Origin: BJGO01 sp964640655 | GTDB lineage: Bacteria; Bacteroidota; Bacteroidia; Chitinophagales; UBA10324 | Assembly (NCBI GenBank): GCA_964640655.1 | Contig: CAZXFT010000006.1 | Location: forward strand, 62,001 to 126,000 | DNA: 64,000 bases | Direction: 5' to 3' | In this document: one piece after another, positions 1 to 10,100 of the stretch | Layout of the letters: every line of letters starts with the position of its first letter | Position numbering within the stretch: position 1 is the stretch's first letter | Made by a program: the position numbers and the translations under genes | Notes under the pieces: generated by a model | Database searches by the model: none | Told to the model about the DNA's origin: nothing | Seen by the model: only the letters and a program-made list of their open reading frames with translations

Positions 1-240
1 ATAGTGCGTCTCTATTTCGTTCGATGTTACTTTCAGTCCGGCTTTGGTAGAGTTAATCATAGCATTAACAACCAGAGAAGGTGGCACCTTACGTATGCGC
101 ATAAAAATGAGCTGCGCAATGCTAATGTTCACGCCGCTGAATACAGCGGTTATCCAAAGGTTCAGTGGTATAATGTAGAAGAACAGAAAAAGTCCTACAA
201 TGACACCGACAGTTACCAAAATTAAAAAGATAGGTTCCAT
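1..240 (-). CDS. floA: FloA (flotillin-like, UPF0365), 3' part cut by window edge
   Basis: Reading the minus strand from the ATG at 238-240 gives 80 open codons to the window edge. The frame begins MEPIFLILVTVGVIVGLFLF, has a second hydrophobic stretch, then RKVPPSLVVNAMI and a TNEIETHY-like ending. This matches the N-terminus of FloA, the bacterial flotillin/SPFH scaffold of membrane microdomains. Only the membrane anchor and the start of the SPFH region are visible. It starts 3 nt after the stop of an NfeD gene, the usual partner of flotillin-like genes, so the two are probably co-transcribed. The remainder lies outside the window. Confidence 0.9.
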   Translation of the reverse strand, partial: MEPIFLILVTVGVIVGLFLFFYIIPLNLWITAVFSGVNISIAQLIFMRIRKVPPSLVVNAMINSTKAGLKVTSNEIETHY

Positions 241-243
241 AGT

Positions 244-717
244 TTATGATTGTGTTTTTGGTTTTACAAATATTTTGTTCATCGAAATTTTTACAATCTC
301 AAGTGTTGTGTTTTCACTGATATAACCTTCGAGCGAATGCACCTCAATGGTATCTTCACCAACCTGCGCCTTGCCGCTGGGTGCTATGCGCGACACAGCA
401 ATGGCTTCATCTCCCACTTTCACCTTTTGCAGTTCTTCCTCGTTCATCCGTGCGGTATTGGTTTGGCGTAAACTCAGCTTTTTCCAGAAGCCGCTGCGCA
501 TTGCCGCTATCAAACTAATCACCGATAGCAAGAATGTAATGATAGAAGTAATCCATCCTACGGTATCGCCAAAATGATAGAAGGAAAAATAGATGCCGCT
601 GAGCATCATTATAATACCTATCACAGCAAGAACGGTGATACCGGGTATAATGAATATTTCTATGAAGAGTAATACCCAACCTATGGCAATAAGACTAACT
701 ATTATAAACCAATCCAT
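244..717 (-). CDS. NfeD-family membrane protein
   Basis: This 157-residue protein has three N-terminal membrane segments (about residues 4-22, 25-45 and 53-72). A linker leads to a C-terminal OB-fold-like region (about 95-155) with the glycine-spaced pattern GDEAIAVSRIAPSGKAQVG. That architecture is the short NfeD type without the serine protease domain. NfeD proteins pair with flotillin/stomatin proteins and are thought to help organise membrane domains. Here floA starts 3 nt downstream, which supports the call. A terminator for pnp lies upstream, so this gene probably has its own promoter in 718-780. Confidence 0.88.
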   Translation of the reverse strand: MDWFIIVSLIAIGWVLLFIEIFIIPGITVLAVIGIIMMLSGIYFSFYHFGDTVGWITSIITFLLSVISLIAAMRSGFWKKLSLRQTNTARMNEEELQKVKVGDEAIAVSRIAPSGKAQVGEDTIEVHSLEGYISENTTLEIVKISMNKIFVKPKTQS

Positions 718-780
718 AATTGTAAGTAAGGTCGGAAAAATACAGTTTCTCTGTAATTGAGTTGATGTAAATGTGATGAA

Positions 781-809
781 ATAAAAATCCCGGTTATAAA
801 ACCGGGATT
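781..809 (-). terminator. Intrinsic terminator downstream of pnp
   Basis: The 10-bp inverted repeat AATCCCGGTT/AACCGGGATT has a 4-nt loop. Read on the minus strand it is followed by a T-rich tract (TTTTTATTT). It lies 66 nt after the pnp stop and before nfeD, so it ends the pnp transcript. Confidence 0.85.
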
Positions 810-874
810 GATTATCCGAATTCTAACGAACAAAGGACAATTGACGACAGAAACGAATAATGTCTTAATAAAGA

Positions 875-3004
875 TTAATGGCTTGCAGGATTCTTTTCCA
901 GTAATGCTTTGCGCGAGAGTTTGAACTTACCCGACTTCTGATCAATGTCAAGCAACTTCACCTGAATCACATCTCCAACATTCAACACACCTTCCAGAGT
1001 TTCCAAACGCTTGTGAGCTACTTCAGAGATATGAAGCAATCCATCGCGACCGGGCAAGAACTCTACAAATGCACCATAAGGCTGAATGGAGCGCACAGTT
1101 CCCTGATACACTTCATTCACCTGCGGAACAGTAGTAATTCCTTTGATTTTGTTTACGGCTTTAGTCAAGCCTTCCAGATCGGCGCTCGAAACGGTTACTT
1201 CTCCTTTACCATTCACTTCTTCAATCACAATCACGGTGTTGGTTTCGCGCTGCATTTCCTGAATCACCTTGCCACCCGGACCTATCACCGCACCAATAAA
1301 TTCTTTGTCGATAATCAACTTCACTATACGTGGAGCGTGTGGTTTGTAGTCGGCACGTGGCTCGGCAATTTCGTTGTACATTAAATCAATAATGTGCATA
1401 CGACCTTCTTTAGCCTGCATTAATGCCTTTTCCAGCAACTCGTAGGATAAGCCTTCTATCTTAATATCCATCTGACAGCCACAGATACCATATCGAGTAC
1501 CGGTAACCTTAAAGTCCATATCTCCCAAATGATCTTCATCGCCGAGGATGTCGCTGAGTATGGCATACTTACCATCGGCACGGGTAATTAAACCCATGGC
1601 AATACCGCTCACGTGGCTCTTCATTTTAACACCTGCATCAAACAAGGCCAATGAACCGGCACATACCGTAGCCATAGAACTGGAACCATTAGACTCCAGA
1701 ATATCGGATACTATACGAATGGTGTATGGACACACATCATTTCCGGGCAACATATTCTTTAAAGAACGAAGCGCCAGATTTCCATGCCCCACCTCACGAC
1801 GACCCGGGCCGCGGTTAGGCTTCACCTCACCGGTCGAGAAGGCAGGGAAGTTATAATGCAACAGGAAGTTGGTATAGGTAGTCTCAATTGCGCGGTCGAG
1901 CATCAACTCATCCAGTTTTGAACCCAGAGTAACAGTGGTTAATGATTGGGTTTCGCCACGGGTAAAAATGGCTGAACCGTGTGTGGCAGGCAAGTAATCC
2001 AGCTCCATCCAGATAGGACGCACCTGATTCGTAACGCGACCATCTAAACGAACTCCTTCGTCTAATATCATGTTGCGCATAATGTCGTATTCCAAATCAG
2101 AATAGTATTTCTTGGCCAGTGCTTTTTCCTCATCGGTAGCTTCGGCATAGGCAGCTTTCAATTCATCTTTCAATGCACCAAAAGCCAGTTTACGTTCAGA
2201 CTTGGGAGCGTTTGATTTACAGACATTGTAAACCTTGTCTTTAAACAGCTCAATAACTTTTGCTTTGATTTCTTCACTGCTTGCAGCGGGCTTGTATGCG
2301 CGTGTGGCTTTACGTCCACCCAACAATTCGCAAAGTTCAAGCTGTGCTTTACAATGCAGTTTCACGGCATCGTGACCCACTTTAATGGCCTGTACCATGT
2401 CTGCCTCCGAGCATTCTTTAGCCTCACCTTCCACCATCACAATACTTGTAGCAGACGCGCCAACAATAATGTCCAGAGTAGCTGTTTCCAGTACTTCTTT
2501 AGATGGGTTGATCACAAACTGATCGCCAACTTTAGCCACACGCACTTCAGATATTGGTCCTTTAAAAGGAATGTCAGATACCGTTAAAGCAGCCGAAGCA
2601 GCCAGTGCGGCTAGTGTATCGGGGATTATATTCTTGTCGGATGAAATCATAGATATCATCACCTGGGTATCGCACAGGTAGTCTTCCGGAAACAATGGAC
2701 GCAGCACACGGTCAACTAATCGTGAGATGAGTACTTCGTAGTCTGAAAGTTTGGTTTCGCGACGGAAGAAAGTGCCGGGGATACGTCCGCCGGAGGCGAA
2801 CTTTTCCTGATAATCGACCGAAAGTGGAAAGAAGTCTTGTCCTTCTTTAGCTTCTTTATTAGAAACTACGGTAGCCAGCAGCATACAGTCTCCCATACGT
2901 ACCACCACGGAGCCGTCGGCTTGAGTAGCTAATTTGCCTGTTTCGATGGTCACCTGACGGCCATCGCCAACATCAAATGTTTTTGTTATTGCAGTTTTTG
3001 CCAT
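875..3004 (-). CDS. pnp: Polynucleotide phosphorylase
   Basis: At 709 residues this is full length for PNPase, the phosphorolytic 3'-5' exoribonuclease that degrades mRNA and can add 3' tails. The order is RNase PH domain 1, an alpha-helical linker, RNase PH domain 2 (FTRGETQSLTTVTLG region), a KH domain (about 555-615, with IGPGGKVIQEMQ) and an S1 domain (about 628-700, GAFVEFLPGRDGLLHISE). It lies downstream of rpsO, the arrangement classically seen in bacteria. A hairpin with a T tract separates the two genes, so expression may involve partial read-through. Confidence 0.98.
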   Translation of the reverse strand: MAKTAITKTFDVGDGRQVTIETGKLATQADGSVVVRMGDCMLLATVVSNKEAKEGQDFFPLSVDYQEKFASGGRIPGTFFRRETKLSDYEVLISRLVDRVLRPLFPEDYLCDTQVMISMISSDKNIIPDTLAALAASAALTVSDIPFKGPISEVRVAKVGDQFVINPSKEVLETATLDIIVGASATSIVMVEGEAKECSEADMVQAIKVGHDAVKLHCKAQLELCELLGGRKATRAYKPAASSEEIKAKVIELFKDKVYNVCKSNAPKSERKLAFGALKDELKAAYAEATDEEKALAKKYYSDLEYDIMRNMILDEGVRLDGRVTNQVRPIWMELDYLPATHGSAIFTRGETQSLTTVTLGSKLDELMLDRAIETTYTNFLLHYNFPAFSTGEVKPNRGPGRREVGHGNLALRSLKNMLPGNDVCPYTIRIVSDILESNGSSSMATVCAGSLALFDAGVKMKSHVSGIAMGLITRADGKYAILSDILGDEDHLGDMDFKVTGTRYGICGCQMDIKIEGLSYELLEKALMQAKEGRMHIIDLMYNEIAEPRADYKPHAPRIVKLIIDKEFIGAVIGPGGKVIQEMQRETNTVIVIEEVNGKGEVTVSSADLEGLTKAVNKIKGITTVPQVNEVYQGTVRSIQPYGAFVEFLPGRDGLLHISEVAHKRLETLEGVLNVGDVIQVKLLDIDQKSGKFKLSRKALLEKNPASH

Positions 3005-3024
3005 AATTTAATGAATGTGTATAA

Positions 3025-3056
3025 AACAAAAAAGCGAGAACAATTTCTATTCTCGC
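3025..3056 (-). terminator. Terminator-like hairpin between rpsO and pnp
   Basis: GCGAGAA (3034-3040) pairs with TTCTCGC (3050-3056) across a 9-nt loop. On the minus strand the stem is followed by TTTTTTG, a standard intrinsic terminator shape. It sits after rpsO and about 25 nt before the pnp start. It may end rpsO transcripts or act as a partial terminator or processing site ahead of pnp. Confidence 0.8.
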
Positions 3057-3081
3057 GTCTTTTGTAGGTTTATCAATGATT

Positions 3082-3348
3082 TTATTTTCTGAGGTCGAGC
3101 TTTTCCAGAATCTTACGATAAGCAACAATGTCGGTATCGTGTAAGTGGTGTAACAGGCGTTTACGCTGTCCAACCAGTTTAATTAAACCACGAGCGGAGT
3201 TGAAGTCTTTATTCTGTCCTTCGAGGTGTTTGGAAATGTCGTTGATTCTCTCGGTTAATATGGCAATCTGTACTTCAGCCTTTCCGGTGTCTTTAACGCT
3301 GCTACCATACTGCTTAACTAATTCTTGTTTTCTTTCTTTCGTAATCAT
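3082..3348 (-). CDS. rpsO: 30S ribosomal protein S15
   Basis: This 88-residue protein has the normal length and the S15 signature: a GKAEVQIAILTERI helix, then LEGQNKDFNSARGLIKLVGQRKRLL, and the ending YRKILEKLDLRK. S15 binds the central domain of 16S rRNA early in 30S assembly. A good Bacteroidota promoter lies upstream (-7 TATATTTG) and pnp follows downstream. Nothing is unusual in the protein. Confidence 0.98.
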   Translation of the reverse strand: MITKERKQELVKQYGSSVKDTGKAEVQIAILTERINDISKHLEGQNKDFNSARGLIKLVGQRKRLLHHLHDTDIVAYRKILEKLDLRK

Positions 3349-3380
3349 TTAATATTGAATTGAAAATTTTATTAGGGGTG

Positions 3381-3411
3381 CAAATATAATCATGACAGCC
3401 GTCTAATACAA
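3381..3411 (-). promoter_or_regulatory. Probable promoter of rpsO
   Basis: On the minus strand TATATTTG (3381-3388) exactly fits the Bacteroidota -7 consensus TAnnTTTG. A TTG (3409-3411) lies 20 nt upstream as the -33 element. The distance to the rpsO ATG is about 33 nt. The rest of 3412-3535 shows no gene. Confidence 0.65.
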
Positions 3412-3535
3412 CAGTATTTTGAAAATTAATATTCGGGACATAAAGCTATGCGACTGCTCATCGATGAACCTACCTTGGCATCGCAAAGAATGTTAGAATA
3501 AATATTCGTTAAATAAACCCTCAAATAATCACAAG

Positions 3536-4384
3536 CTATTTATTTTCAAATAGTTGAATAAGGTCTGATAATTTTTGCTTTAGCTCTTTTCTCTTAACAA
3601 TAAAATCTAAGAAGCCATGTTCAAGCAAGAACTCGGAACGCTGAAATCCCTTAGGCAAATCTTTCTTAATAGTTTCTTTGATGACTCTTGGTCCGGCAAA
3701 ACCGATAAGTGCGCCTGGTTCACCCATGTTAATGTCACCGAGCATGGCGTACGAAGCCGTAACCCCCCCGGTGGTTGGGTCGGTAAGTAAAGAAAAATAT
3801 GGCAAGCGTGCTTCGGCAAGTAAAGTCAATTTGGCAGATGTTTTAGCCATTTGCATCAAAGAGAATGCAGATTCCATCATACGGGCACCGCCGGACTTGG
3901 AGATAATAAGCAGGGGTACTCTCTTTTCGATACAAACATCAATAGCTCTGGAAATCTTCTCTCCCACTATGCTACCCATTGAACCGCCAATGAAATTGAA
4001 ATTCATACAGGCAGTAACCAACCCTTTGCCATGAACCAATCCGTAACCTACAGTCATCGCTTCACTTACATTGCTCTTAGATAGGGTTTCTTTTAACCTA
4101 TCCTTATATGGTTTCAAATCAGTGAAATCGAGAAAGTCTTTGGGTTTGAGGTTTTCAAACATCAATTCGGCTTTCCCTTCATCGTAAATAATTCCAAAGT
4201 ACTCAACACTGTTAACGCGTGCATGATATTCACAAGACGAACAGATATAACTATTCTCCTGGAGATCGATTGTAGGTATTGTCTTTTTGCATGAAGGACA
4301 TTTCCACCAGATACCATCAGGTACTTCCAGCTTTTCTTCGGTGGTCGTGGTAATGCCTTCCTCGTTGCGTTTAAACCAACTCAT
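3536..4384 (-). CDS. accD: Acetyl-CoA carboxylase carboxyltransferase subunit beta
   Basis: This 282-residue AccD transfers the carboxyl group from biotin to acetyl-CoA to make malonyl-CoA for fatty-acid synthesis. The N-terminal four-cysteine zinc finger is intact (Cys29, Cys32, Cys48, Cys51). The crotonase-like body contains MNFNFIGGSMGSIVGEKI and SGGARMMESAFSLMQMAKT, typical of the family. It starts 10 nt after the class I aldolase stop, so the two are probably one transcript. No accA is in the window. Confidence 0.97.
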   Translation of the reverse strand: MSWFKRNEEGITTTTEEKLEVPDGIWWKCPSCKKTIPTIDLQENSYICSSCEYHARVNSVEYFGIIYDEGKAELMFENLKPKDFLDFTDLKPYKDRLKETLSKSNVSEAMTVGYGLVHGKGLVTACMNFNFIGGSMGSIVGEKISRAIDVCIEKRVPLLIISKSGGARMMESAFSLMQMAKTSAKLTLLAEARLPYFSLLTDPTTGGVTASYAMLGDINMGEPGALIGFAGPRVIKETIKKDLPKGFQRSEFLLEHGFLDFIVKRKELKQKLSDLIQLFENK

Positions 4385-4394
4385 AGCTTGTAGT

Positions 4395-5453
4395 TTAGGC
4401 TAAGTCAATTTTCTTTTCAAGATATACATCCTGAATGGTTTGCAACAATTCCACACCATCATTCATTGGCTTTTGGAATGCTTTGCGACCGGAAATCAGT
4501 CCCTGTCCGCCGGCTCTTTTATTAACCACGGCAGTATAAACTGCTTCAGCCATGTCCGATGCGCCTTTCGACTCACCACCTGAATTGATTAAACCAATTC
4601 GACCCATATAGCAGTTTGCTACCTGGTAGCGGCACAGATCAATAGGATGCTCTGAACTCAGTTCGCGGTATACCTTAGGATGAGTTTTACCAAATTTGAT
4701 AGCTTCATAGCCACCATTGTTGGTCGGTAACTTTTGTTTGATGATATCTGCCTGAATGGTAACGCCAAGGTGGTTAGCCTGTCCGGTTAAATCGGCTGCG
4801 GTGTGGTAATCAACGCCATCTTTTTTAAAGCCGGGATTACGTAAGTAACACCAGAGGATGGTAGCCATACCCAACTCGTGAGCATATTCAAAAGCGTCAG
4901 CTACTTCCTGTATCTGACGAGCTGACTCTTCGGAACCAAAATATATTGTAGCACCAACGGCAACGGCACCAAGGTTCCAGGCTTCCTTTACAGTTCCAAA
5001 CATAATTTGATCGTAGCGATTAGGATAGGAAATGAATTCGTTGTGATTGATTTTAACTACGAAAGGAATTTTGTGTGCATACTGACGTGATACAGCAGCC
5101 AATACACCGTAAGTTGATGCTACCGCGTTGCAACCACCTTCAATAGCCAGTTTCACAATATTTTCAGGGTCAAAATAAGCGGGGTTAGGAGCAAAAGAAG
5201 CACCGGCAGAATGTTCAATTCCCTGATCTACAGGGAGTATTGAAACGTAACCGGTATTGGCCAGACGACCTGTTCCATAAATTGATTGCAGACTACGCAG
5301 TACCTGAGGGGTTCGGTTGGTTGAGCTAAACACGCGGTCAATAAAATCAGGACCGGGAGCGTGTATGCTCTTTTTATCAATTGTTCCACTTACGTGATTG
5401 AGTAAGTAGTCAGATTTATCTTCTAAAAGTTTTGTGATTTTGCTGAGTGACAT
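4395..5453 (-). CDS. fbaB: Class I fructose-bisphosphate aldolase (FbaB/DhnA type)
   Basis: This 352-residue protein belongs to the archaeal/bacterial DhnA-type class I aldolases, which cleave fructose-1,6-bisphosphate through a lysine Schiff base and need no metal. Family landmarks are ILPVDQGIEHSAGASF near the N-terminus, FVVKINHNEF, GAVAVGATIYFGSEES, and the phosphate-binding glycine-rich region LINSGGESKGASD. It is the first gene of a probable two-gene transcript with accD. The -7-like element at 5474-5481 overlaps the 3' end of the preceding gene. Confidence 0.92.
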   Translation of the reverse strand: MSLSKITKLLEDKSDYLLNHVSGTIDKKSIHAPGPDFIDRVFSSTNRTPQVLRSLQSIYGTGRLANTGYVSILPVDQGIEHSAGASFAPNPAYFDPENIVKLAIEGGCNAVASTYGVLAAVSRQYAHKIPFVVKINHNEFISYPNRYDQIMFGTVKEAWNLGAVAVGATIYFGSEESARQIQEVADAFEYAHELGMATILWCYLRNPGFKKDGVDYHTAADLTGQANHLGVTIQADIIKQKLPTNNGGYEAIKFGKTHPKVYRELSSEHPIDLCRYQVANCYMGRIGLINSGGESKGASDMAEAVYTAVVNKRAGGQGLISGRKAFQKPMNDGVELLQTIQDVYLEKKIDLA

Positions 5454-5473
5454 GTGTGTTTGATTAAGGGTGG

Positions 5474-5481
5474 CAAATATA
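5474..5481 (-). promoter_or_regulatory. Possible -7 element for the aldolase-accD transcript
   Basis: The minus strand carries TATATTTG, an exact match to TAnnTTTG, 20 nt before the aldolase ATG. No well-spaced TTG -33 element was found, so the call is tentative. The site abuts the stop of the upstream metal-receptor gene. Confidence 0.45.
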
Positions 5482-5482
5482 A

Positions 5483-6322
5483 TTAAGTATGCAAGAATAC
5501 ATTGTCATGCGGAAGTGCACCTGACAGTAGAATTTTATTGAAGTCTTTAAAGTATGTTGATGACATTTTCAACCTTGATCCGTACCAACTGAACATTTCG
5601 CCATCTACTACTATCGGAGTAATATCGTTTTTGTGCAGAGCACCGGTAAGTTCGGAAATATGCCTGACTGAAAAAGGATAAGGTTCGGAGGAGAGAAAAA
5701 GATATTTTGGTTGGGCTTCTATGATTTGCTCTAATGTAACAGCCGGATAACGGGTCAAGGCCTCAAAAACATTTCTGAAACCAGCCCTTTTTAGCATATC
5801 GTGAATAAAGGTGTTGGAGCCAATCGTGATAAAAGGTTCTTTCCATATCAGGTAACAAACAGGAATCAATGGATCTTGAGTAAGTGAATGATCTAAACTT
5901 TTAAACTGATGCAATATGGATGAACATATCTCATCAGCAACTTTTTCTGTTTGGGTTAAAATGGATATATGCCTGATAGCTTCTAATGCATCTTCCAGCG
6001 TGTTGATATTGGAAACATACACCTGAGTATGATGACTGAGTTCTTCAATTTGTTCTGCCACATTTTCTTCTTTGTTCGCAATAATCAAATCGGGTTGCAA
6101 GGACAGTATTTTGGAGATGTTGATGTTTTTTGTTCCTCCAATTTTTGTAACAGATGCTAGGAAGTCTCCTGGATGAATACAAAACTTGGTACGTCCTGCA
6201 ATTTGTTCTCTCAATCCCAGATCAAACAATAACTCAGTAAGAGAAGGAACAACAGATATGATTCGCAAGGGATATTGACTCAGTTGAACTACCCTACCCA
6301 ACTGATCAGTAAGTTGCATCAT
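5483..6322 (-). CDS. Helical-backbone metal receptor (BtuF/FhuD-like) protein
   Basis: This 279-residue protein has the periplasmic-binding-protein fold of the BtuF/TroA class: RIISVVPSLTELLFDLGL near the N-terminus, ISKILSLQPDLIIANKEEN, and a C-terminal lobe with YPAVTLEQIIEAQPKYLFLS. Relatives bind cobalamin or iron chelates for ABC import. No signal peptide is visible, since the frame begins directly with MMQLTDQLGRVV, so it may act in the cytoplasm or be exported another way. It starts 3 nt after the LolD-like ATPase gene. No matching permease is present, and the ligand cannot be assigned. Confidence 0.78.
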   Translation of the reverse strand: MMQLTDQLGRVVQLSQYPLRIISVVPSLTELLFDLGLREQIAGRTKFCIHPGDFLASVTKIGGTKNINISKILSLQPDLIIANKEENVAEQIEELSHHTQVYVSNINTLEDALEAIRHISILTQTEKVADEICSSILHQFKSLDHSLTQDPLIPVCYLIWKEPFITIGSNTFIHDMLKRAGFRNVFEALTRYPAVTLEQIIEAQPKYLFLSSEPYPFSVRHISELTGALHKNDITPIVVDGEMFSWYGSRLKMSSTYFKDFNKILLSGALPHDNVFLHT

Positions 6323-6325
6323 GTA

Positions 6326-6994
6326 TCAATGCAGTTTAATTATATTCTGTATACTGCCATCTTTCATTAAAAACTTAGTGTCTGCCAGATTGGCTAACTC
6401 TTCGTTGTGCGTTACAATCACAAAAGTTTGATAGAACTCTTTACGCAGTTTAAAAAATAGTTCATGCAGTTCACGCGCATTATCCGAATCGAGGTTGCCA
6501 CTCGGTTCATCAGCAAAAACAACTTTGGGATGATTAATGAGAGCACGCGCTACCGCAATACGCTGTTGTTCGCCACCTGATAGAGCAGATGGTTTGTGAC
6601 TTATTCGGTTATTCATTCCAAAGTAATCCAGCAACTCGGCCGCATCTTTCATGGCTTTACCTTTTTCAACACCTGAAATCAGTGCCGGTAAAGCCACATT
6701 CTCTATTGCAGTAAATTCTGGCAACAGATGATGAAACTGAAAAACAAATCCAATATTCTGATTTCTGAAATCGGCTAATGCATTGCCGCTAAGCTCGCTG
6801 ACCACCACACCACCAATCTTAACAATACCCTCATCAGCGCTATCCAGTGTACCCAAAATCTGAAGTAATGTAGTTTTTCCGGCACCGGAAGCACCAACCA
6901 CTGAGATGACCTCGGCGCGTTGAACCTTGATGGTGACATCATTTAATACTTTTAAGTCGCCAAAACTTTTAGAGATATTGATTGCTTCTACCAC
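6326..6994 (-). CDS. ABC transporter ATP-binding protein, LolD/MacB-like
   Basis: This 222-residue stand-alone ABC ATPase has Walker A GASGAGKT (about 34-41), signature LSGGEQQR (about 136-143), Walker B VVFADEP and a switch histidine in IVTHNEELA. It resembles LolD/FtsE/MacB-type ATPases that pair with FtsX-like permeases for lipoprotein release or export. No permease lies beside it, so the substrate is unknown. The next gene follows at 3 nt, suggesting co-transcription with the BtuF-like protein, although the two are not an obvious functional pair. Confidence 0.85.
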   Translation of the reverse strand: MVEAINISKSFGDLKVLNDVTIKVQRAEVISVVGASGAGKTTLLQILGTLDSADEGIVKIGGVVVSELSGNALADFRNQNIGFVFQFHHLLPEFTAIENVALPALISGVEKGKAMKDAAELLDYFGMNNRISHKPSALSGGEQQRIAVARALINHPKVVFADEPSGNLDSDNARELHELFFKLRKEFYQTFVIVTHNEELANLADTKFLMKDGSIQNIIKLH

Positions 6995-7175
6995 TATAAA
7001 TTAATTATTGGGACAAAAATGCATTATCTAACTAATACAACTCATTTTTTAATCTAATACCATATCAAGTCATTGAAATCGTATCAATTATTTCAAAATG
7101 TGTATAGGTAAACGAAAAGTATTTTTTTGTTCCGTTCTTTTCATTTCCTTTACATATACCTAATAAACACTTATT

Positions 7176-10100
7176 ATGAGCAAAACACTACTTAAAGGAT
7201 TTAATCTTGTTTGTTTCATTTCTGTTGCATTCTTGTTTATTGCCAAATCAGGATGGGCAACAAATGGCAATGAAGTATTTTTTATTGAGAACAAAGGTCA
7301 GATAGTTGACCAAAACCGTGCACCACGCAATGATGTGAAATACTATGGTTCTTATAATGGCATGAACTATTATATCAATAACAGTGGTATCAGTTATCAA
7401 TTGTATCATGTAACTGGCTGGAGTGAAGAAAATGTTCACCATCTGATGAATAAAAGCAGCCGCGCTCCAAAAGATATGGATATATACAGAGTGGATTTAA
7501 AGTGGATTAATACATCTACTGAGCAAAACATGAAAGTTGACGAAGCCATTTCAGGCATATACAATTACTATAAAGCAGAAGTGATTACCGGGGTACAACG
7601 TTACAAAGGTGTTTGGGTGAACAACATCTATCCGGGTATTGATTTGCATTATCATGGTAAAAACGGGTTATTGGAGTGGGACTTAATTGTTAAACCCGGT
7701 TCTGATTACAAGAACATCAAACTTCAAATAAGCGGTGCTCAATTGTCAAAAGATGCTGCCGGTAATATTCTGGTTAAAACTCCAAATGGCACTATCATAG
7801 AATCTGCACCTAAAATTTTTCAGAGTGGTCGAGTTTTAGATGCATACTGGTTATTAGAAGACAACTTTCTTACACTGGATATTCCCAATTACGATGTTGA
7901 AGCTGAAATGACTATTGACCCTCCTGTTCGTTTATGGGGGACATATTATGGCGGTACTCCTGAAGATGTGGGTTCGTATGCTCACATTGATAATGCTAAC
8001 CGTGCTTATCTGGTTGGCTACACGGCTACACTTCAAAATATAGCAACCGCCGGTGCTCATCAGGTGAGTTATGGTGGTCTGGATTCAGATGCCTTCATTA
8101 GTAAACTGGATGCGTTCGGTAATTTAATTTGGGCCACTTATTATGGTGGCACACACAACGATCGCGGTGTTTCCTGCTCTACCGATGCCAGTGGTACCAT
8201 TTATCTGTGTGGCATTACTCGATCAACAAATGGCATTTCTACTCCCGGCGCGCATCAGGAGACTAAAGGTGCATCAGCAAATTTCCTTGATGGTTTCTTA
8301 GTTAAGTTTAATGCAGACGGTATTCGTCAGTGGGCTACTTACTATGGCGGTTCTAACTCCAATGAATCATACGCCTGCCCGATTGACGCCAATGGAAATA
8401 TTTATTTATCTGGTATTACAAAATCAACCAACGCCATTGCAACACCAAGTTCTTATCAGCCAAATTTCGGAGGCGGAGTTTATGACGCATACATTGCTAA
8501 ATTTAATTCTGATGGTGTTCGTCAATGGGGAACATACTTTGGTTCTACCGGAGATGATTACGGATATAACAGTGTTCTAGATAATATCGGGAACATCTAT
8601 TTGGCAGGATCAACATCTTCTCTTTCATTTGCAAGTACAGGAGTACATCAGGAAATTTATGGTGGTGGTACTTCTGATGGTTACATCGCCAAGTTTGACA
8701 ATGATGGCAATCTGATCTGGAACACCTACTGTGGTGGCGACAATTTGGACCGTTTCAATTCAATAAAATTAGATAGTGACGGTAATATATGGGCTGGTGG
8801 AGAAACGCAATCAACAAATGGAATCGCAACAAATAATGCACATCAGACAATTTATGCAGGCGGTAACGTTCTTCTTGGCGGTGGTGACGCAATTTTTACC
8901 AAGTTTAATGCTAATGGACAACGCTTATATGGCACATATTACGGAGGCACAGGTGCAGATGGTGGTGGAATTATCTCTATCGATTTAGCTAACAACGTTT
9001 ATGTGAGTGGCTGGACTCAGTCATTACAGAATATTGCTGATATCGACCCATATCAGATCTTGTTCGGTGGCGGCACTTTAGACGGTTACATTACGAAATT
9101 TAATACTTTAGGCGGGCAACAATGGGGTAGTTATTTTGGTGGTAGTAGTGATGATGCAATCGTATCTTCGAGTGCATACAACGACGGAGATTTGTTGGTA
9201 TGTGGCGCAACTACCTCAAATAATGCAATTGCAAGCCCAAGCAGTGTACAATCTTCTTTCTCCGGCGGCACTACATGGGATGCATTTTTAGTGAAATTTA
9301 TTAACTGCGACAATGCAGCATATCAGGTTTCATCGAATGGTCCTGTTTGCTTTGCTTCTGAACTACAACTGAACGCCAGCGGTGGTTTAAACTATACCTG
9401 GTCAGGTCCGCAAGGGTTTTTCTCCAACGATCCTAATCCGGTTATTAATAGTGTAAACGAAGACAATGCCGGCGACTACAGCGTAGTTATTACAACAGCA
9501 AGTGGTTGCAGTGATTCATTAACTACCACCGTTGCGTTATTTGATTTACCTGTTATTACTACAAGTAGTAATGGTCCTATTTGCGAAGGACAAAATCTTT
9601 CTTTATCAGCAAGTGGTGGTAACATTTATAGTTGGACTGGACCTAATAGTTTCAATAGTTCGTCTGCAACTCCAACTATCAACAATGCACCGGCTGCTTC
9701 AAATGGATCTTATACTGTTGTAGTAACTGATGCCAACGGATGTTCAGAGTCTCAGGATATAATAGTTACTGTAAATCCTAAACCTGTTGTTTCTGCAGTT
9801 AGTAATACTCCGGTTTGTAAAGGAGCAACTATCCTTCTCTCTTCGAGTGGAGGTGTGAATTATTCGTGGACCGGTCCAAACGGATATACCTCAAACCAAC
9901 AAGACCCGCAGATTTCTGGCGCAGGCACACAAAATGCAGGAACCTACACTGTTTTAGTTACTGATGCTAATGGCTGTACCAATGACAACACTACCAATGT
10001 TTCGGTAATTGACTGTTCCGGAATTGATGAATTTGAAACCTCTGTTTCTGTTTATCCTAATCCTGCTAATGAATTTGTTACCGTTCAAAGCAGTTACAAA

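Noticed and set aside
4..225. Plus-strand 73-codon frame at the left edge
   Set aside because: The minus strand of the same interval encodes the conserved N-terminus of FloA in frame with a proper ATG at 240, adjacent to nfeD.
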